NCBI GenBank assembly: GCA_001275005.1
Contig: JWZX01003380.1
Coordinates: 1-62,738 of the forward strand
Origin: Chrysochromulina tobinii
Taxonomy: Eukaryota; Haptophyta; Prymnesiales; Chrysochromulinaceae
Length of the DNA: 62,738 nucleotides
Direction of reading: 5' to 3'
The translations under genes and the position numbers were made by a program. Of the stretch, positions 21,556 to 33,735 are shown in pieces. The stretch's first letter is position 1; each line of letters opens with the position of its first letter. Under the pieces are notes generated by a model that was not told the DNA's origin, did no database searches, and worked only from the letters and a program-made list of their open reading frames with translations.

Positions 21556-24500
21556 CTATTTTGCAGGCTTCCCCTCGGCGGGCTTCCCCTCGGCGGGCTT
21601 CCCCTCGGCGGGCTTCCCCTCGGCGGGCTTCGCCTCGGCAGATGCCTCAGCAGGTTTGGTCTCCTCGCTCGACTTCTTGCCCTTGGGGCCAAAGGGGCGA
21701 TACAGGTGCACCTGGCACTCGACGATCTTTCCTTGCATGTCGGTGCCGTCGGGCAGGCGCAGGTACTCGGTGGCCTCCTTGCGTTGCTCGAGGTACACGC
21801 CGGGCGGGTAGACGCACTCGGCGTCATCGGGCGTGGGTGACAGGAAGCTCAAGTCGCATGGCACAGCCGCCTCGCTCGGGTGCAGCTTGAAGAGTACAAT
21901 TGGGATCTCGGACGGGTCCACCTTTTTCTTCCCCCTGTCGCCGTGAAAGTTGTAGAGGGTCAGGTACTCGGCCTCCTCCCCGTTGGGCATTTCTTCGGGA
22001 TCATACTTGCCCACGACGGCGCACACCACCTCCCTGGCCTTGCGGTCGGCTACGGCACGCTCGAGCGCTTGCTGCTGCGCCACCTCACGCGACTTCGACA
22101 TGGACATGAAGGCCAACTCGGATCCACCGCGAAGCTTGAAATCGATCGTGGTCAGGTTGCTCACGCCGCGCCAAAAGACATCCACCTTGAGCGCGGCCGC
22201 CGCAGCCGCCGCATCTTTGGCGAGCGTCGCCGCCTTGAGCGCGAGATCAGCGTCGTCGCTGTCCTTGGCGCGCTTCGCGTCCTCGGCCATGGCGGCTGCC
22301 TTTGCATTCGCAGTTCGCCGCTGCTCGACCTGCGCGTTGCGCAGCTTGCCGAGGGCGTCGCTCAGAAGGAGGACAGTCGACGGGTACCAGTGCGGCTTCT
22401 CAGAGGAGCACCCGTTGTACAGCGGCGCATTGATCCGCCGGTAGACGCTGCTCGCATACAGGCGCAAAGCGAGCACATGGGCACGCGACAGCCCCGCTGC
22501 CACGATGACGGGCCGTTTCAAGAACCAATCCAGCGAAGAGTCCGCACGGCCCGCGTCGATCCCACGTTCCTTGGCTTGCCTCTGGAGCTTGATTCTCTCG
22601 TTAGCCATCTTTGCGGCTTCTGAGTTCTCCTCGCCGTTTGTCTCGGCCTTCCGTTGGACGGCTTCCTTGGCGGACGGCGCGGTGATGTACAGAAGCCATT
22701 CGAGGTCCGTCCAGCCGCCCTTGCCGCCATCGGGCGCGTCTGTGGGCGACTTATCGCCCAGCTCGCGTGCCTTGGCAGTGATCTCGTCGACGATCGACTG
22801 TTCCGTCAGCGACTTCAGATACTCGATGTCTTCTTTGTCTTCGGTCTGGGAGGTCTTGAGACCGAGCTGCTTATAGAGCGACGCCTGGGACTCGAGTGGA
22901 CGGCCAAGCCGCATCTTGTCGCTGGTCACCTTGAGGTCTTTGATCCCGTAATTCTCCCATTTGGCGATCACGGGCGTATTGAGGGGCATTCCCAAGTACC
23001 GTCCCAAGTTGAGTGGCAGCAGCTGTGGCGCCTTATTCAGCTCGATCACCTCTGAGCACTTGTCGCAAGTGAGCTTCTTGGACGACGTTTCGTCTACCGA
23101 GTACCAGGACGCCTCATCCAACTTGAGGCGCGTGCAGCCCGGACAGCAGAAGGACGCCTGCCCGTGGGCCTTGAGGCCCGGCACGTCCGCGATGGCCGAC
23201 GCAGCGAGACCTTGCAGCCGCTTCATGAAGGCGAATGTGGGCGCTCGTGACTTTTTCCACGCGATCGCTGAGATGCTCAATTCATACTTGGTCTCCTTGC
23301 CTTCGTCGTCAGGACCTTTCGCCTTCGGGCGCAGCTCAAGCAGCACATGACGCACGTGCATGCTCGACTCGAACTTCTCGTCTACCTCAATGTGCACGCC
23401 TCGCCGCCATGCCCTCTTGAACATGCCGATGCCGTAGCACAGCGCGACGAAGCGCTCGAAGACGCCCGGCGGCCGTGTGGGCCCGAGATTGATGCTCATT
23501 TTCAGAGTCTCGGTCGCCGGCTCGAGCAGTCCTTCGTTCCATAGGTCGTATCCGTTCTCGGGCATCTCGACTGGGAGGCGCATCGGCATGAGCCATTTTC
23601 GTCCACTGGACGTATTCTCCGCGAGCCAAAAGAGACCGGCCGAGCAGAGCAGCCGCAAAATGACGCCGTACTCGTCGCGCTTGAGGAAGGTGGATTCCCG
23701 ACATGCACGGGAGCAACTCCTCGTGTAGCAGACCCTTCTTGCTGAACTCATCCGAGGCGATCGTCGTGATACTGCGCTCCGCATCTGGCACCGATAGGCC
23801 CGTATAGAGCGCGCGCAGTGCGTCCTGTGTCGCGTACTCGCGCGTTTGCCACAGCCGGTTGCCCACGCGTGAGTCGCAGAGCGGCTTGACGAAGCGCGAG
23901 ATCGCGTCGGGCTGCAGGTAGACGATACCGCTCGGGGCGAAGCAGCACTCACCCTGATTCGTGAGCAGCGTGATCGCGTCGGTGAGAGCGGAGGCCGCAT
24001 CGGACTGTAGCTGGATCTTGAGCGCGGGCACAAATTCCTCAGCGTAGATGCGAACGAGCTCTTCTTTCTCCATATAAGCGCGGACAGGCTTCAGGTCGGT
24101 GGACATGGTCGACGGGATGTAGCCGAGGTCGGTTGCGCGGGCGGAGTCGATGGGATCGCGCCCATCTCGCAGGGCACGCAAGAAGACAGTTGTGAGCACC
24201 ATCGTGCGGTTGATTGGCCTGTTGAGACCCGGAACCAGAGGCGGTTCCGTGAAGAGGATCCCCTCAATGCGCTTCTTGACCTCCTCGACGGTTGAGGTGT
24301 AGTCGGTGACAGCGCTCACGCAGAGGACGTCCATCTGGATTCGAAGCATCAAGCTGCCTGGCAACTGCTTCGACTGGAACTGCTGCAGTTTGCCCTTGAG
24401 CCACGCTACGTGCGCTTGCGCCGCGTTGGCGATCGCGGTTGGGACGTATCCTTGGAATGGTGGATGGTGTCGCACTTGGTGATGATCGGGAGCACAATCG

Positions 24501-27500
24501 CCTGCGGTGCGGCCATCTGAATCTCCGAGAGCCAACGGCCAACGTGCTTCTCGTACTCAATGTCCATCATCCGTGTGTCACCCGCTGCCACGGTGAGTAC
24601 AAAGATCGAACCATCGGCGTAGTGGGGAGCGAGCCGCGCGTCGAACGGGACCGAACCAGCCATGTCCCAAATGGAGAGCCACACCTGCTTGGTCGGGTTG
24701 CTCTCGGGACCAATGACCATCGCATTGATGTCCATGTCATTCGTGGGCTCGTAGTTCGGTGACGGCGGCTGCACGATGCCGGCACGCAGCGCGCGTTCGA
24801 GCGTCGTCTTGCCGCTGCGCTCAGCGCCGAGGAGTATGAGACGCGCACCGTGCGCACAAATATCGAAGGTCATCGTAATCTCCTGGAAGTACTTTCGGAT
24901 TCCAGGTAGGCCGAGGCGCGCGACCGACGCGGGCGGGCGGGCGAGCGGATTCTCTTTGAGCTCGAGCTTTTCGATGGCATGCAAGTCGCATATGGACGGA
25001 TGCAGCGTCTGGATGAGGTTCTCGGACGCGTCGAGCTGCTTGAGCAATCGCAGCTTGGCGAGGGATGTCGGCAAAAACGTCAGCTGGTTCGATCTCAGGT
25101 CGATCTTCTCGATATTCTCGAGCTCACCAACGGCCGGGTTGAGCTCCCTGAGCTGGTTGCCGTTCAACGTGAGCGACTTGAGGCCGCGTATCAATTGGAT
25201 GTCGGCCGGGATGAAGCTGAGCTTATTGTTCGAGGCGGAGAAGAACTTCATCGAGAGCAGCCGGCCGATTGAGGTCAGATCACGCAGGAAATCCTTATCC
25301 ATCGTGAGCTTCTCAAGTGCCGAGAGCTGCGAGACGGCTGCCCACAGCTCGGTAAGCTGCTCGGGCGGGAACTCGACCATCTTGGCCGCCGTCGCGCCCC
25401 CCTTGCTCTTGTCTTTGGCCGCCTTGCCCTTATCTTTGCCCCCCTCGACGATGACGATGTTGGTGATGTCGAGCGACTTCAATGAGCGCGAGAGCTGCTT
25501 CACGACGATCGTTGCACCGGTAGGCGTCAGCTCGTTTGAGTGAAGAACCAGCTCGTTGATGTACGTGTTGCCGCGCAGCAGTGTGCCCATGAAGATGGAC
25601 GAGACGAACGAGAGCGACTTGCGGGACAGATCGAGCAAGCGCACCTTTTGTTTCTGCCCGTCTCCCTTGAGCTGGAAGACGGGCAGCTTGCCTCCCTCGA
25701 GCGTGATCGCATCCAGTGACTGGGACGCATTGATGGCGTCTGCGAGCGCGTTCAGGCCGGTGATCGGGTACGGCTTCTCGCCTGTGTAGTTGGAGACGGT
25801 CGAGATCGGGTTGTTCGAAAGGTCGAGCGACTTGAGCGTCGTGTTGTTCTGCAGCGCCGTAGCGAGCACTGTGGCCGCGTCGCACTCGATGCCTCGGCCC
25901 GAGAGGTTGAGGTCCTTGATGAGGTTGTTCCACTTGAACACGCCGCACAGAAGCCGCGTCTCCCCCGGCCCGAGGGTTTCCTTTCGGATCTTGAGCTCGG
26001 TCTCGCCGTCGTTGATTTCGAAGGCGTCGCACGAGATGTAGCGCAAGTGACAGGGGCACTCGGGAAGGAGCAGCAGTACGCCGATGTTGCCCAGGCCTTC
26101 GTCCTCTATCGGGCATTTGCGGATGTCCAGGTTAGTTAGCGACCGGTTGTACTTGATGGCCTGGCAGACCACCCCCGCGCCGATCTGGTTGTCGTGGATG
26201 TCCAGCGTCGAAATGTTACAAAGCTCGGAACGGAACGTGTCAACGAGTAGCTGGCCCGACGGCCATGTCGGTCAGCGCATTCGAGCCGAGATGGATCGTC
26301 TTGAGGAAGCCGCACTTGCCCGCGAGGAGCGTCTCAAAGATGCGGGAGCCGCCGCGCTCAGCCAAGCCAATGCCCGTCAGATCGAGCGTGGCGAGTGACG
26401 ATCTTCGCGCGCGGTGGATGTGCTCAAGGATGGAGCCGCCCTCAGAACCGCCCCCTGGGTTAATCTTGAGCCGCGAGATCGTGCTGTTGGCCGCGAGGAT
26501 GGCGCCCACGACGCCGCACGCGTGCCGGTGTATCGGCTGCGAGCCGTCCACCTTATCGCCGCCCGCAAGCGACAGGTCGATTTCGGCTTGCTTGAGTGCG
26601 CCGTTGAGCTGCTGCACGGGCAGGGTGGCGATCTGCGTGTCAGCTGCTTTACTCGGCTGCTCGAGGCGCAGCGACTGCATCGTAGTGTTCGTCGCGAGCG
26701 CCTCGGCCAACACGTCAATGTACTCGGGCCCCAGGCCGGAGAGGGTGAGGCTTGTGATGGTCCGGTTTGCGCGCAGCAGCCCCGCGAAGAGAGAAAAGGA
26801 CCGCTTCGTGCGGATGACGTCCTTCTCCTTTAGGTCGATCGAAGGGTGCGCGGCTGGCCCGTTCTCCTTGAGCCCGTACGCGTCGCAGTAGCCCGTGCGC
26901 CCGTTAAGGTTCTTCACGAGTGCATTCCCGATTTCCTCGCGCTCGTAGTCGCCAATGTCGCCGTTCGAAATATTGAGCGTCTTGAGCGTTGAGTTGGAGC
27001 GTAGCACGCCGGCAAGCACGATGGCATCGCACGGCACCTTTGAAGTCCAATTCAGCGTCTCCGTGCTCGCAGTGAGCGAGAAGACGTCGCACTGCAGGAA
27101 CTGCACTGTCGGACTGGGCGCGTCGAGCAGCGCGCGCCCGATCGCCTCCTTGCCACGCGTGTCGAGCCACCAAGTACGCTCCGAGCGCGTCGTGGGCTCC
27201 TTCTCAACGACGCCGATCGATTTTAGGCACGGGTGCATCTGCAACATCTGCGGGAGCGCCAGCTCTCGCCCGGGCGAGTTGTAGCTCAGGTCCAGCTCCC
27301 GCATGGCTGTGCATGTGCGCAGCGCGGTGCACACGTGCTTTATACCCTCGGGCAGCAGGCGGTTGTTCGACACGTCGAGCATCGTGAGCGTCTTGTTCGC
27401 GCCGAGGCCACGCGCAAACGTGCGGATGTACTGCTTCAGCTCACCCAGAGAGTTACTACCGAGGTTGAGCGTCTGCAGTGCGGTGGATGTGAGGAGCATC

Positions 27501-30500
27501 CTCGACATGCCAATGGCGTCCTCGTGCTTGACGCCCACCCCGTTGTGCATCAGGTTGAGCTTCTGGAGCGACTCGTTCTGCTCGCAGATGAGCCAGAGCG
27601 CCTGCAATCCGGGCTCTGAGAGCCGCGTCCGCTTCTCGGAAAAGTCCCAAATCGGCCTCCGCTTGGCGCATAGCGTGCCCAGGTAACCCGCGGCGATGCG
27701 GCAGGTGTTGTTCATGAACGGGTTGTTGAGGAACTCGGAGGCGGTCAGGTCGGTCTCCCATCCCTCCCATCCCGCCTCTGCTCGTATGAGCAGGTGCTGC
27801 GCGAACAAGCCTTCCTGGAAGGAGAGGTGCTTGAACTGGTACTGCGCGGGCGCGAGCTCGGTCTGCGCCTCGAGCGTCTTCGTGAGCGGCAGTCCCCCCT
27901 CCTCTTTATTGAGGTGCAGCCAAAGCGTCAGGCCCTCGGTATTGACATTGTCAATCAACAGCGCTTGCGCCACGTGGATCGCCGAGAACTCGCGCCGGCC
28001 AGCGAGCTGATTGGACACGGCCACGTGGCGGAGCATCGTGAGCCCAAATGTTCGCGCGCGGTCGCCGAGGAGCATCTTTAGGTTCGCATTGACGAGCATC
28101 ATCACGGTATCGACGAGCTTCTTGGGCATCGCGAGCTCGATGCGGTTGAGCTCGGTGCGCTGCACCTCGGGCTTGGCCGCCTCGCGAAGATAATGCGCGC
28201 CGAGGCGAAAGACATCGTACACTTCCTTGGAGTCGAGATTGAGCAGTTTCTTGTTATCCTTCTGGTTCGAGGTCTCTGGTGAGATCTTCTTCTTCGCCTC
28301 CTTTTCGGCGTTGGCCTCCGTTGCCATGGCGGCCGCGTCGAAGTTGTGCTCCTGGCTGAGTGCTGCCTTGCGCGTGGGCCGGTGCTCGCGCTCCTTTTTC
28401 TCGGTCGTGGCGGTGATGCCCTCAACGACGGTGTTCATCATCGACGAGCGGTCGAGGTTGAAAAGGCGCAGCCAGCCGTGGATGAGGGAATCAGTCGAGG
28501 TGCGGCCCCCAGGGAGCAGTCGCTTTGCAATAGTCGACTGGATGCCGAGCTCATAGAGCTCGATGCGGTTCGATGGGAGCTTGGTCAAGTCCTCGCCACC
28601 GGCGGTGAAGATGAGCACGAGCAGCGAGAGCAGCACCGGCACGCCGGTCGCGTCCACGAGGAAGATGAGCTTCTCCTCGAGCAGCGTATCGAGCTCCTTC
28701 TCGGGCACCGTGCCCTTGAGCTTCTTGCGGAAGAAGTTGTAGTGCTTGTACGCCTTCGAGTCCTCTGCGTTACCAACCAGGAAGATCTCGTTGTAGTGCA
28801 CCTCGATCGCGCCAAAGATGCTCGTCGTGCCCGTGGTCATCTTGATCGAGCAAGTCGCCGAGCGGAAGTGCGTTGGATCGAGCTCCTCAAACTTGTTCTG
28901 CAGGTGCATCAGCTGCACCTTCATGGCCACCGGCGGCAGCGCCTCGCCTCGCTGCCTCATCTCCTCTCGCGCGACCTCCTTCGCGGCCTGATCGGCGCGC
29001 TGGCTCGGCTTCACAGGCGCGAGCTCCCCTTCGTAAATGTCGATGCCCGTGCTCAGCCGGGTGACGAAATCCTTGATCTGCGTACCCGTCAGCAGCAGCA
29101 CGCGGCAGCGTGTCACGTCCTCGACACACGCCTCAGCGAGTCCATCAGCCTTCCCTTGGGCGTCCTTGAAGCGGTCCGCGTACAGCTCGCGCGCCTTGTC
29201 GTATAGGGTCGCCGGGTCCAGCATGTCGAAGAACGTGATGCCCTTGCCGAGTGGGTTCAGATCGTCATCGTCGCGCGCCATCTCAAGGACAATCTTCTTG
29301 ACCATGTCCGCCCACGGCTCCTGCATGCTCTCATGGACGCAGTAGATTTCGTCCGTGTTCGCCACGACGTTCTCCCACACGCCCACAGCCGTGGCCAGCA
29401 GGACGACCCTTTCCTTGGACGCCTTGCCCTTGGCCTTGTCCAGCTCGAGCTGGGTGTTGTACTCCTTTCTCTCCTTCTGCAAGATCACGCCCAGCTTGAT
29501 GGCCACCTTCTGGAACGTCTGTGGCACAGCCGTTGGAGTCAGCATATCCTCAAGCACCCTGTCGGCTAAGTCGCCCTCGGTATCGGCCTCTCCATCAATA
29601 GGATAGTTTTTGATGACCGTGTCGATCCGGTCCAGCAGCGCGATCTTGCACGCATTATCTGTGGACTTGAGCTTCTGGTCGATCGACCTAAGCATCTGCG
29701 AAGCCATGCGCTGCGTCACAGCCACGATGCGTGAGCCGTCGGCTATCTTCTGGCGTTGCTCGGGGTCGTATTGAGGCACTCGACCATCGGCGGATCCGCG
29801 CTTGTGGAAAAGGTCCTCCGACCAGAGCGCCTCTAGCTCGCTGCGCATGTTCGCGCTGATCTTCTTGTACGCGTCGTCGAGGTTCTTGCGCACCTCGCCA
29901 AGCGAGAGCAGATGGTCGAAGAAGACGTTGCCCTCCATCTGGATGTTGATCACGCGCCGCTGCTGCTCGTTGGTGAGCGTGCATAGGTTCATCACCACGA
30001 GGGTCTTCGCGTACGTCTCGAGTCGGACTCCCTCAGGACGAGAGGTGACGAGCACGCGGTTGCCACTCGGCACGACCTCCTTGTGCACAAAGTGTTCCAC
30101 GTGGTCGCGCAAGCCGGCGGCCTCGTCGACGCCGTCGAGGAGCACCACGAGCGCACGCATGTCGTACGCCTGCATGAGCATCGTGCACCATGCTTCCATC
30201 TTCTTACCACTGTAGACGGACGCGATGTAACGTTCGAGGAGCGATTTCGACTTGGGCGGTGTCTCACCAGCAGCTGGGACTGCCGCCGCTGAGCCGCCCT
30301 TGGTAGATTTGTTCTGGTCCATGGTCTCGCGCAGCAGGTAGATGATGCGCTGCACGAAGACGACGATCGGCACGAGACGGATGCCGTCACTCGGGCCCGT
30401 GCCGCGCAGCAGACGATCGGCGAGCGTGAAGACCGCCTGCTTCGCCATCCACGTCTTGCCGGTGCCCGGCCCGGCGCGCACCAGCACGGGCTGCGTCGAG

Positions 30501-32680
30501 TGGCATCCGTTGACGCGGTTGGGTGAGGGGATGAGAAGGAGCCGCACCAGATCGAGCACATTCTCAATCTTCCATTCGGGCGGCAACGGGCGACAGTTGT
30601 CCTGCGGGTCCGTCGCAGTCGAAATGTGCAGCGTCTGGTCCTTGATGCGCAGGTTGTTGCCCGTGATCGCATCCTCGACGAGGGCCTCGCGCACCACAAT
30701 GTCCTCGAGGTAATTGGCACGGGCCGCCTCGTACTCAGCCACAGAGGGAAAGCGCTGCACCGAGTGGTTGAACTCATTGAGCGCGCACGTGATGACGGTC
30801 GCGCTCTGGCCGGGGATTGTGGCAATGTACCCACGCACGCCCTGGTCCTCCGTCTCACGGCTTTCAAGGAGCTTCATGGCGACGAGCTTCGTGATCTTCC
30901 CGATCTTCTCGGAGTTGTTCGCGTCGCATCCAGAGGTCATCTGGAGTTCCTTCCTCCTCGTCAGGTGCCAAACCTTATCAGCTTCGGCCCTGCCACGGTT
31001 CTCCTCGTCGTCATCGCACTCGACGTTGACATCCCCATTCTTGTTGATGAGCGTAATCCAGCCCGACATGTGCTTGCCATTCACCTTGAGCTCGTGGCGC
31101 GAGCCCTCTTTCACTTCTATCACCGGAGTAGGCCATGGCTCCACCACAGCGTCGACGCAACTACCCTCGTGCACCAAGAGTAGCCGAGTGCCCGGGGGAT
31201 GGCGCGGGTTGGTGGCGGTGACCACCGTGAATGGGGTCGGGTCGACGGTCAGCTCACCTTCCGCTCCGTCGCGCCGCAAGACGACGGTATCATCTCGCAG
31301 CGTTCGCTGCACCGTCGCAGCGGTGCCCTCGGTTGCGCCGGGCTTGCGCACCGCCAGACGCGCGCCCTCACCGCAGCCGTACGCGAGCCACGGATTCACG
31401 CGCAGGATGGCCACGTGGGCCTCGTTACGGGCGCTGTCACGCCAGTCGAGGCGGACCTCGAGGCTCCCATCCGCCTGCAGCCCGTCATGCACCAGTCCGT
31501 GCTCGGCGCCCACGTACCAGTCGTTGTTGAAGCCCACACGATCCTCGATAGGCGTACCCTTTTCCGGCGAGATCTTGACACGACCAAGCACCTTGCCCGA
31601 GGTGAGCGAGCGCAGGTCGCTCGTCTCCGCATCGGGCAAGGTCGAAACTGCGCGCCGGCACGGGGGAAAGGGTCAGTCAGTCAGCCAGTCAGCGGCAGCG
31701 CCGCCGGTCGCAGCAGTCGGCGGTGGCAAGCACGGCAACAGAAATGTCGCGTTCGGCGGAGGCAGCGCGCACTATCGCCGTATGAAAGCTCGAAGGAGGA
31801 CTCGAATGGGTTGAACATGATCACGACGCAGGCGGGAGGGATCCGATCATGACGAGAGGGTGCCAGCTCGTCTACGCGACCGAAGGGTGGTTTCGACTCG
31901 TTGCGCAAGAACGCGACCTCCTGCACTGCCGGACCGCACCTTTGGATCAGAGCGTCTCGCAGCTTGGGATCAAGAGGCTTTCGGTTCCTGCGGCAGTGGC
32001 GGACGGCAGACTGAGCGGCACCAACGCAGGAGTAGCAGCAGAAGCGACGGCAGCAGCGGGAGTGGCGGCAGCGGCGGCAGCGGCAGCAGCGGCAGCAGCG
32101 GAGGTAGCGACGGCAGCAGCGGCAGCAGCGGCGGCAGCGACGACACCAGCGGTGGCAGCGACGACACCAGCGGTGGCAGCGATGGCAGCGAGGCGGTTGC
32201 TGCATACATGAGCTCTTCCGTCAGTAACTCAACCTTCTTCTTGTTGTTGCCGTCGAACGAGTCAGCAGCCTTCTTGGGCGGTCCGCTGGACGATGAGCCG
32301 GCGCCAGTGGGCAAGGGTGCACCAGCGAGCGGCGCACCCTTGCCTTGAGCCGCCACTGGAGGTGCAGCTGAAGGAGGCGTAACCTTGGCTGGAGGAGGCG
32401 TTGCCTTGGCTGGACCTGCGCCCTTCGGGGTCGGTACTTTTTCGGGTTTTTCGCTGCCTCCTCCTCCTCCGCCCTTGGGTTCCAATTTGACCTTCTTGAC
32501 CTTTTCGCCACTCGCGTTGGCTGACGAGGCTGCCGCGTTGGCTGCAGCTGCTGACTCGGGCTTTCCTGAGGTTCGTGGAGTCTGCTTGGGCGCGGCGCGT
32601 GGCGTGGGGTTGGTGCTCCCCTTGTTGGAACTGCCATCCTTTGCGGTGTCCTTCGGGGGTGGCGGCTTCTTGGGTGGCAT
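21556..32680 (-). CDS. Giant NACHT-LRR-Roc-COR protein with ADP-ribosyltransferase-like C-terminus
   Basis: A composite model of about 3,590 residues. Exon 1 (32680-32208) starts MPPKKPPPP and is lysine/proline-rich. Exon 2 (31987-31773) encodes KPLDPKLRDALIQRC onward. Exon 3 runs from 31647. Both introns are GT-AG and in frame. Domains: a beta-rich N-terminal region; a NACHT NTPase with Walker A GPGTGKTW (about 624), Walker B LLDGVDEA (about 732), VTSRPEG, and the NLR-type FKHLSFQE (about 1500); leucine-rich repeats (about 1580-2470); a Roc GTPase with GAERSGKTT (about 2507), DMAGS and ITKCD; a COR domain; a CPGC...CDKC ribbon; and an ART-like domain with VFWRGV, AFMSMSKS and DDAECVYPPG. It ends in KPAEG repeats. 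Register changes at about 26253-26258, 24445-24485 and 23690-23705 each need a one-base correction. The likely role is a nucleotide-regulated sensor that signals by ADP-ribosylation (inference). Confidence 0.78.
21566..21640 (-). repeat. 15-bp tandem repeat encoding KPAEG
   Basis: About five copies of a 15-bp unit at the extreme C-terminus of the giant gene encode a KPAEG pentapeptide tail just before the stop codon. Near-identity of the copies indicates recent slippage or unequal exchange. Confidence 0.85.
31988..32207 (-). repeat. Low-complexity (CTG/CCG-rich) intron of the giant gene
   Basis: This 220-nt intron has donor GTATGC at 32207 and acceptor CCGCAG ending at 31988. On the coding strand it is almost pure pyrimidine-rich trinucleotide sequence. 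Read through, it would give a proline/leucine-only tail, which is why it is treated as an intron. Splicing it joins EELM to NRKPLDPKLRD in frame. Confidence 0.65.
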
Positions 32681-32889
32681 AGCGACAAAGCCCAAGGTCC
32701 AACACCACGCGATACGCAGAAAAGATCAAGGAACTTTGGCGAAAACCCAATTCTTTTCGACCAAAGAAACTTCGAAATGATGTGTCAAGTGTGTGCCGAC
32801 ATTGATCTCGGACAGACAGAGGTGTTCTCAATTCCTCATGGGATCAAGTTTTTGTTGTAATTGCTTTTTCATTTTGAGAATGAGGCGAC

Positions 32890-33735
32890 ATGCCCCTGGC
32901 TCACCTTGACCCAGACGCATCCCTCGCCGTCCTGGCATGGAATGTCCTGGAATGTTCCCTCAGCATCAACGCGCCTGTGTATGCAGCCCGTGCGACTCCG
33001 GCACAGCTCCGCGCACATGGCTCGCGTGCTGATGATGCCATTCTCCTCGATGAGGACATTGATCACGAAACGCCGGTAAAGCCGCGCTCCGAGCGCCCTC
33101 GCATCACAACGATCCTCAAAGCGAGGCTTCCAAGGGCCTCCGTCTTAGCGGACCTGCGGTCGCGAGGTGTCACGCTCGCTCAGGCATCGCCCGATGGAAA
33201 CTGTGCGCAGCGGAGTGCGCTCGCCAGCCTCGGCCGGCTCAGCCAGAGCGCAGCAACATCAAGTGACAGCGTCACCATGCGGTATCTCGCGCTGCAACGC
33301 GGGCGCGTCGTGAATAAACTCATCGGATCGAGCACGGCCCTGCCCAGTGATGGAAGCGGCTCAGCTATCAGCGTGCCGGAGCTGCTCAAGGCGCTCCGAG
33401 TGAGCTCGAGCGAGATTGAGCCCTTTCGGCGTCTCGGTCATTGGCTCGACAGCGATAGTGCCTTCATTGCCTTCCTCTGGGGTTTGGCCGACGATCTGTC
33501 GATACCCCTCGCGGTGCTGACGCGCGAGGCTGACGGTACCTTTGTCGACCCGCCGTGCGTCTACCGCCCGCAGCCGGGTGGGCGACATTGCCGTGCAAAT
33601 GCGGGCGCGTTCTCTTACGTGCCCTTCGACGATCTTCTAGGCTGGCTGGACCGCTCGGAAGTTTGGCCACCGTTTGCCCTTGTTGAGTTTGTGCCAGGCC
33701 ACTACTCGCCATTTGTGTTCGCCACAAAGAGGTAG
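32890..33735 (+). CDS. OTU-like cysteine protease (putative deubiquitinase)
   Basis: 281 residues from an ATG at 32890. The central segment DGNCAQRSALASL matches the OTU-family DGNC signature, with the candidate nucleophile Cys105. The candidate catalytic histidine is His271 in GHYSPFVF near the C-terminus, at the usual spacing and order. OTU enzymes cleave ubiquitin or ubiquitin-like conjugates. There is no signal peptide or membrane segment. Similarity outside the two motifs is weak, so the call is tentative. The start codon is only about 210 bp from that of the giant NACHT-ROCO gene on the other strand, so the two may share a promoter. Confidence 0.6.
   Translation: MPLAHLDPDASLAVLAWNVLECSLSINAPVYAARATPAQLRAHGSRADDAILLDEDIDHETPVKPRSERPRITTILKARLPRASVLADLRSRGVTLAQASPDGNCAQRSALASLGRLSQSAATSSDSVTMRYLALQRGRVVNKLIGSSTALPSDGSGSAISVPELLKALRVSSSEIEPFRRLGHWLDSDSAFIAFLWGLADDLSIPLAVLTREADGTFVDPPCVYRPQPGGRHCRANAGAFSYVPFDDLLGWLDRSEVWPPFALVEFVPGHYSPFVFATKR

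Noticed and set aside
31637..31639. TTG as start of the giant protein
   Set aside because: Non-ATG start with an acceptor-like CAG just upstream. Two upstream exons join in frame.
31990..32205. Pro/Leu-only C-terminus read through the CTG/CCG tract
   Set aside because: It looks like translated microsatellite. Splicing it out gives a better continuation.
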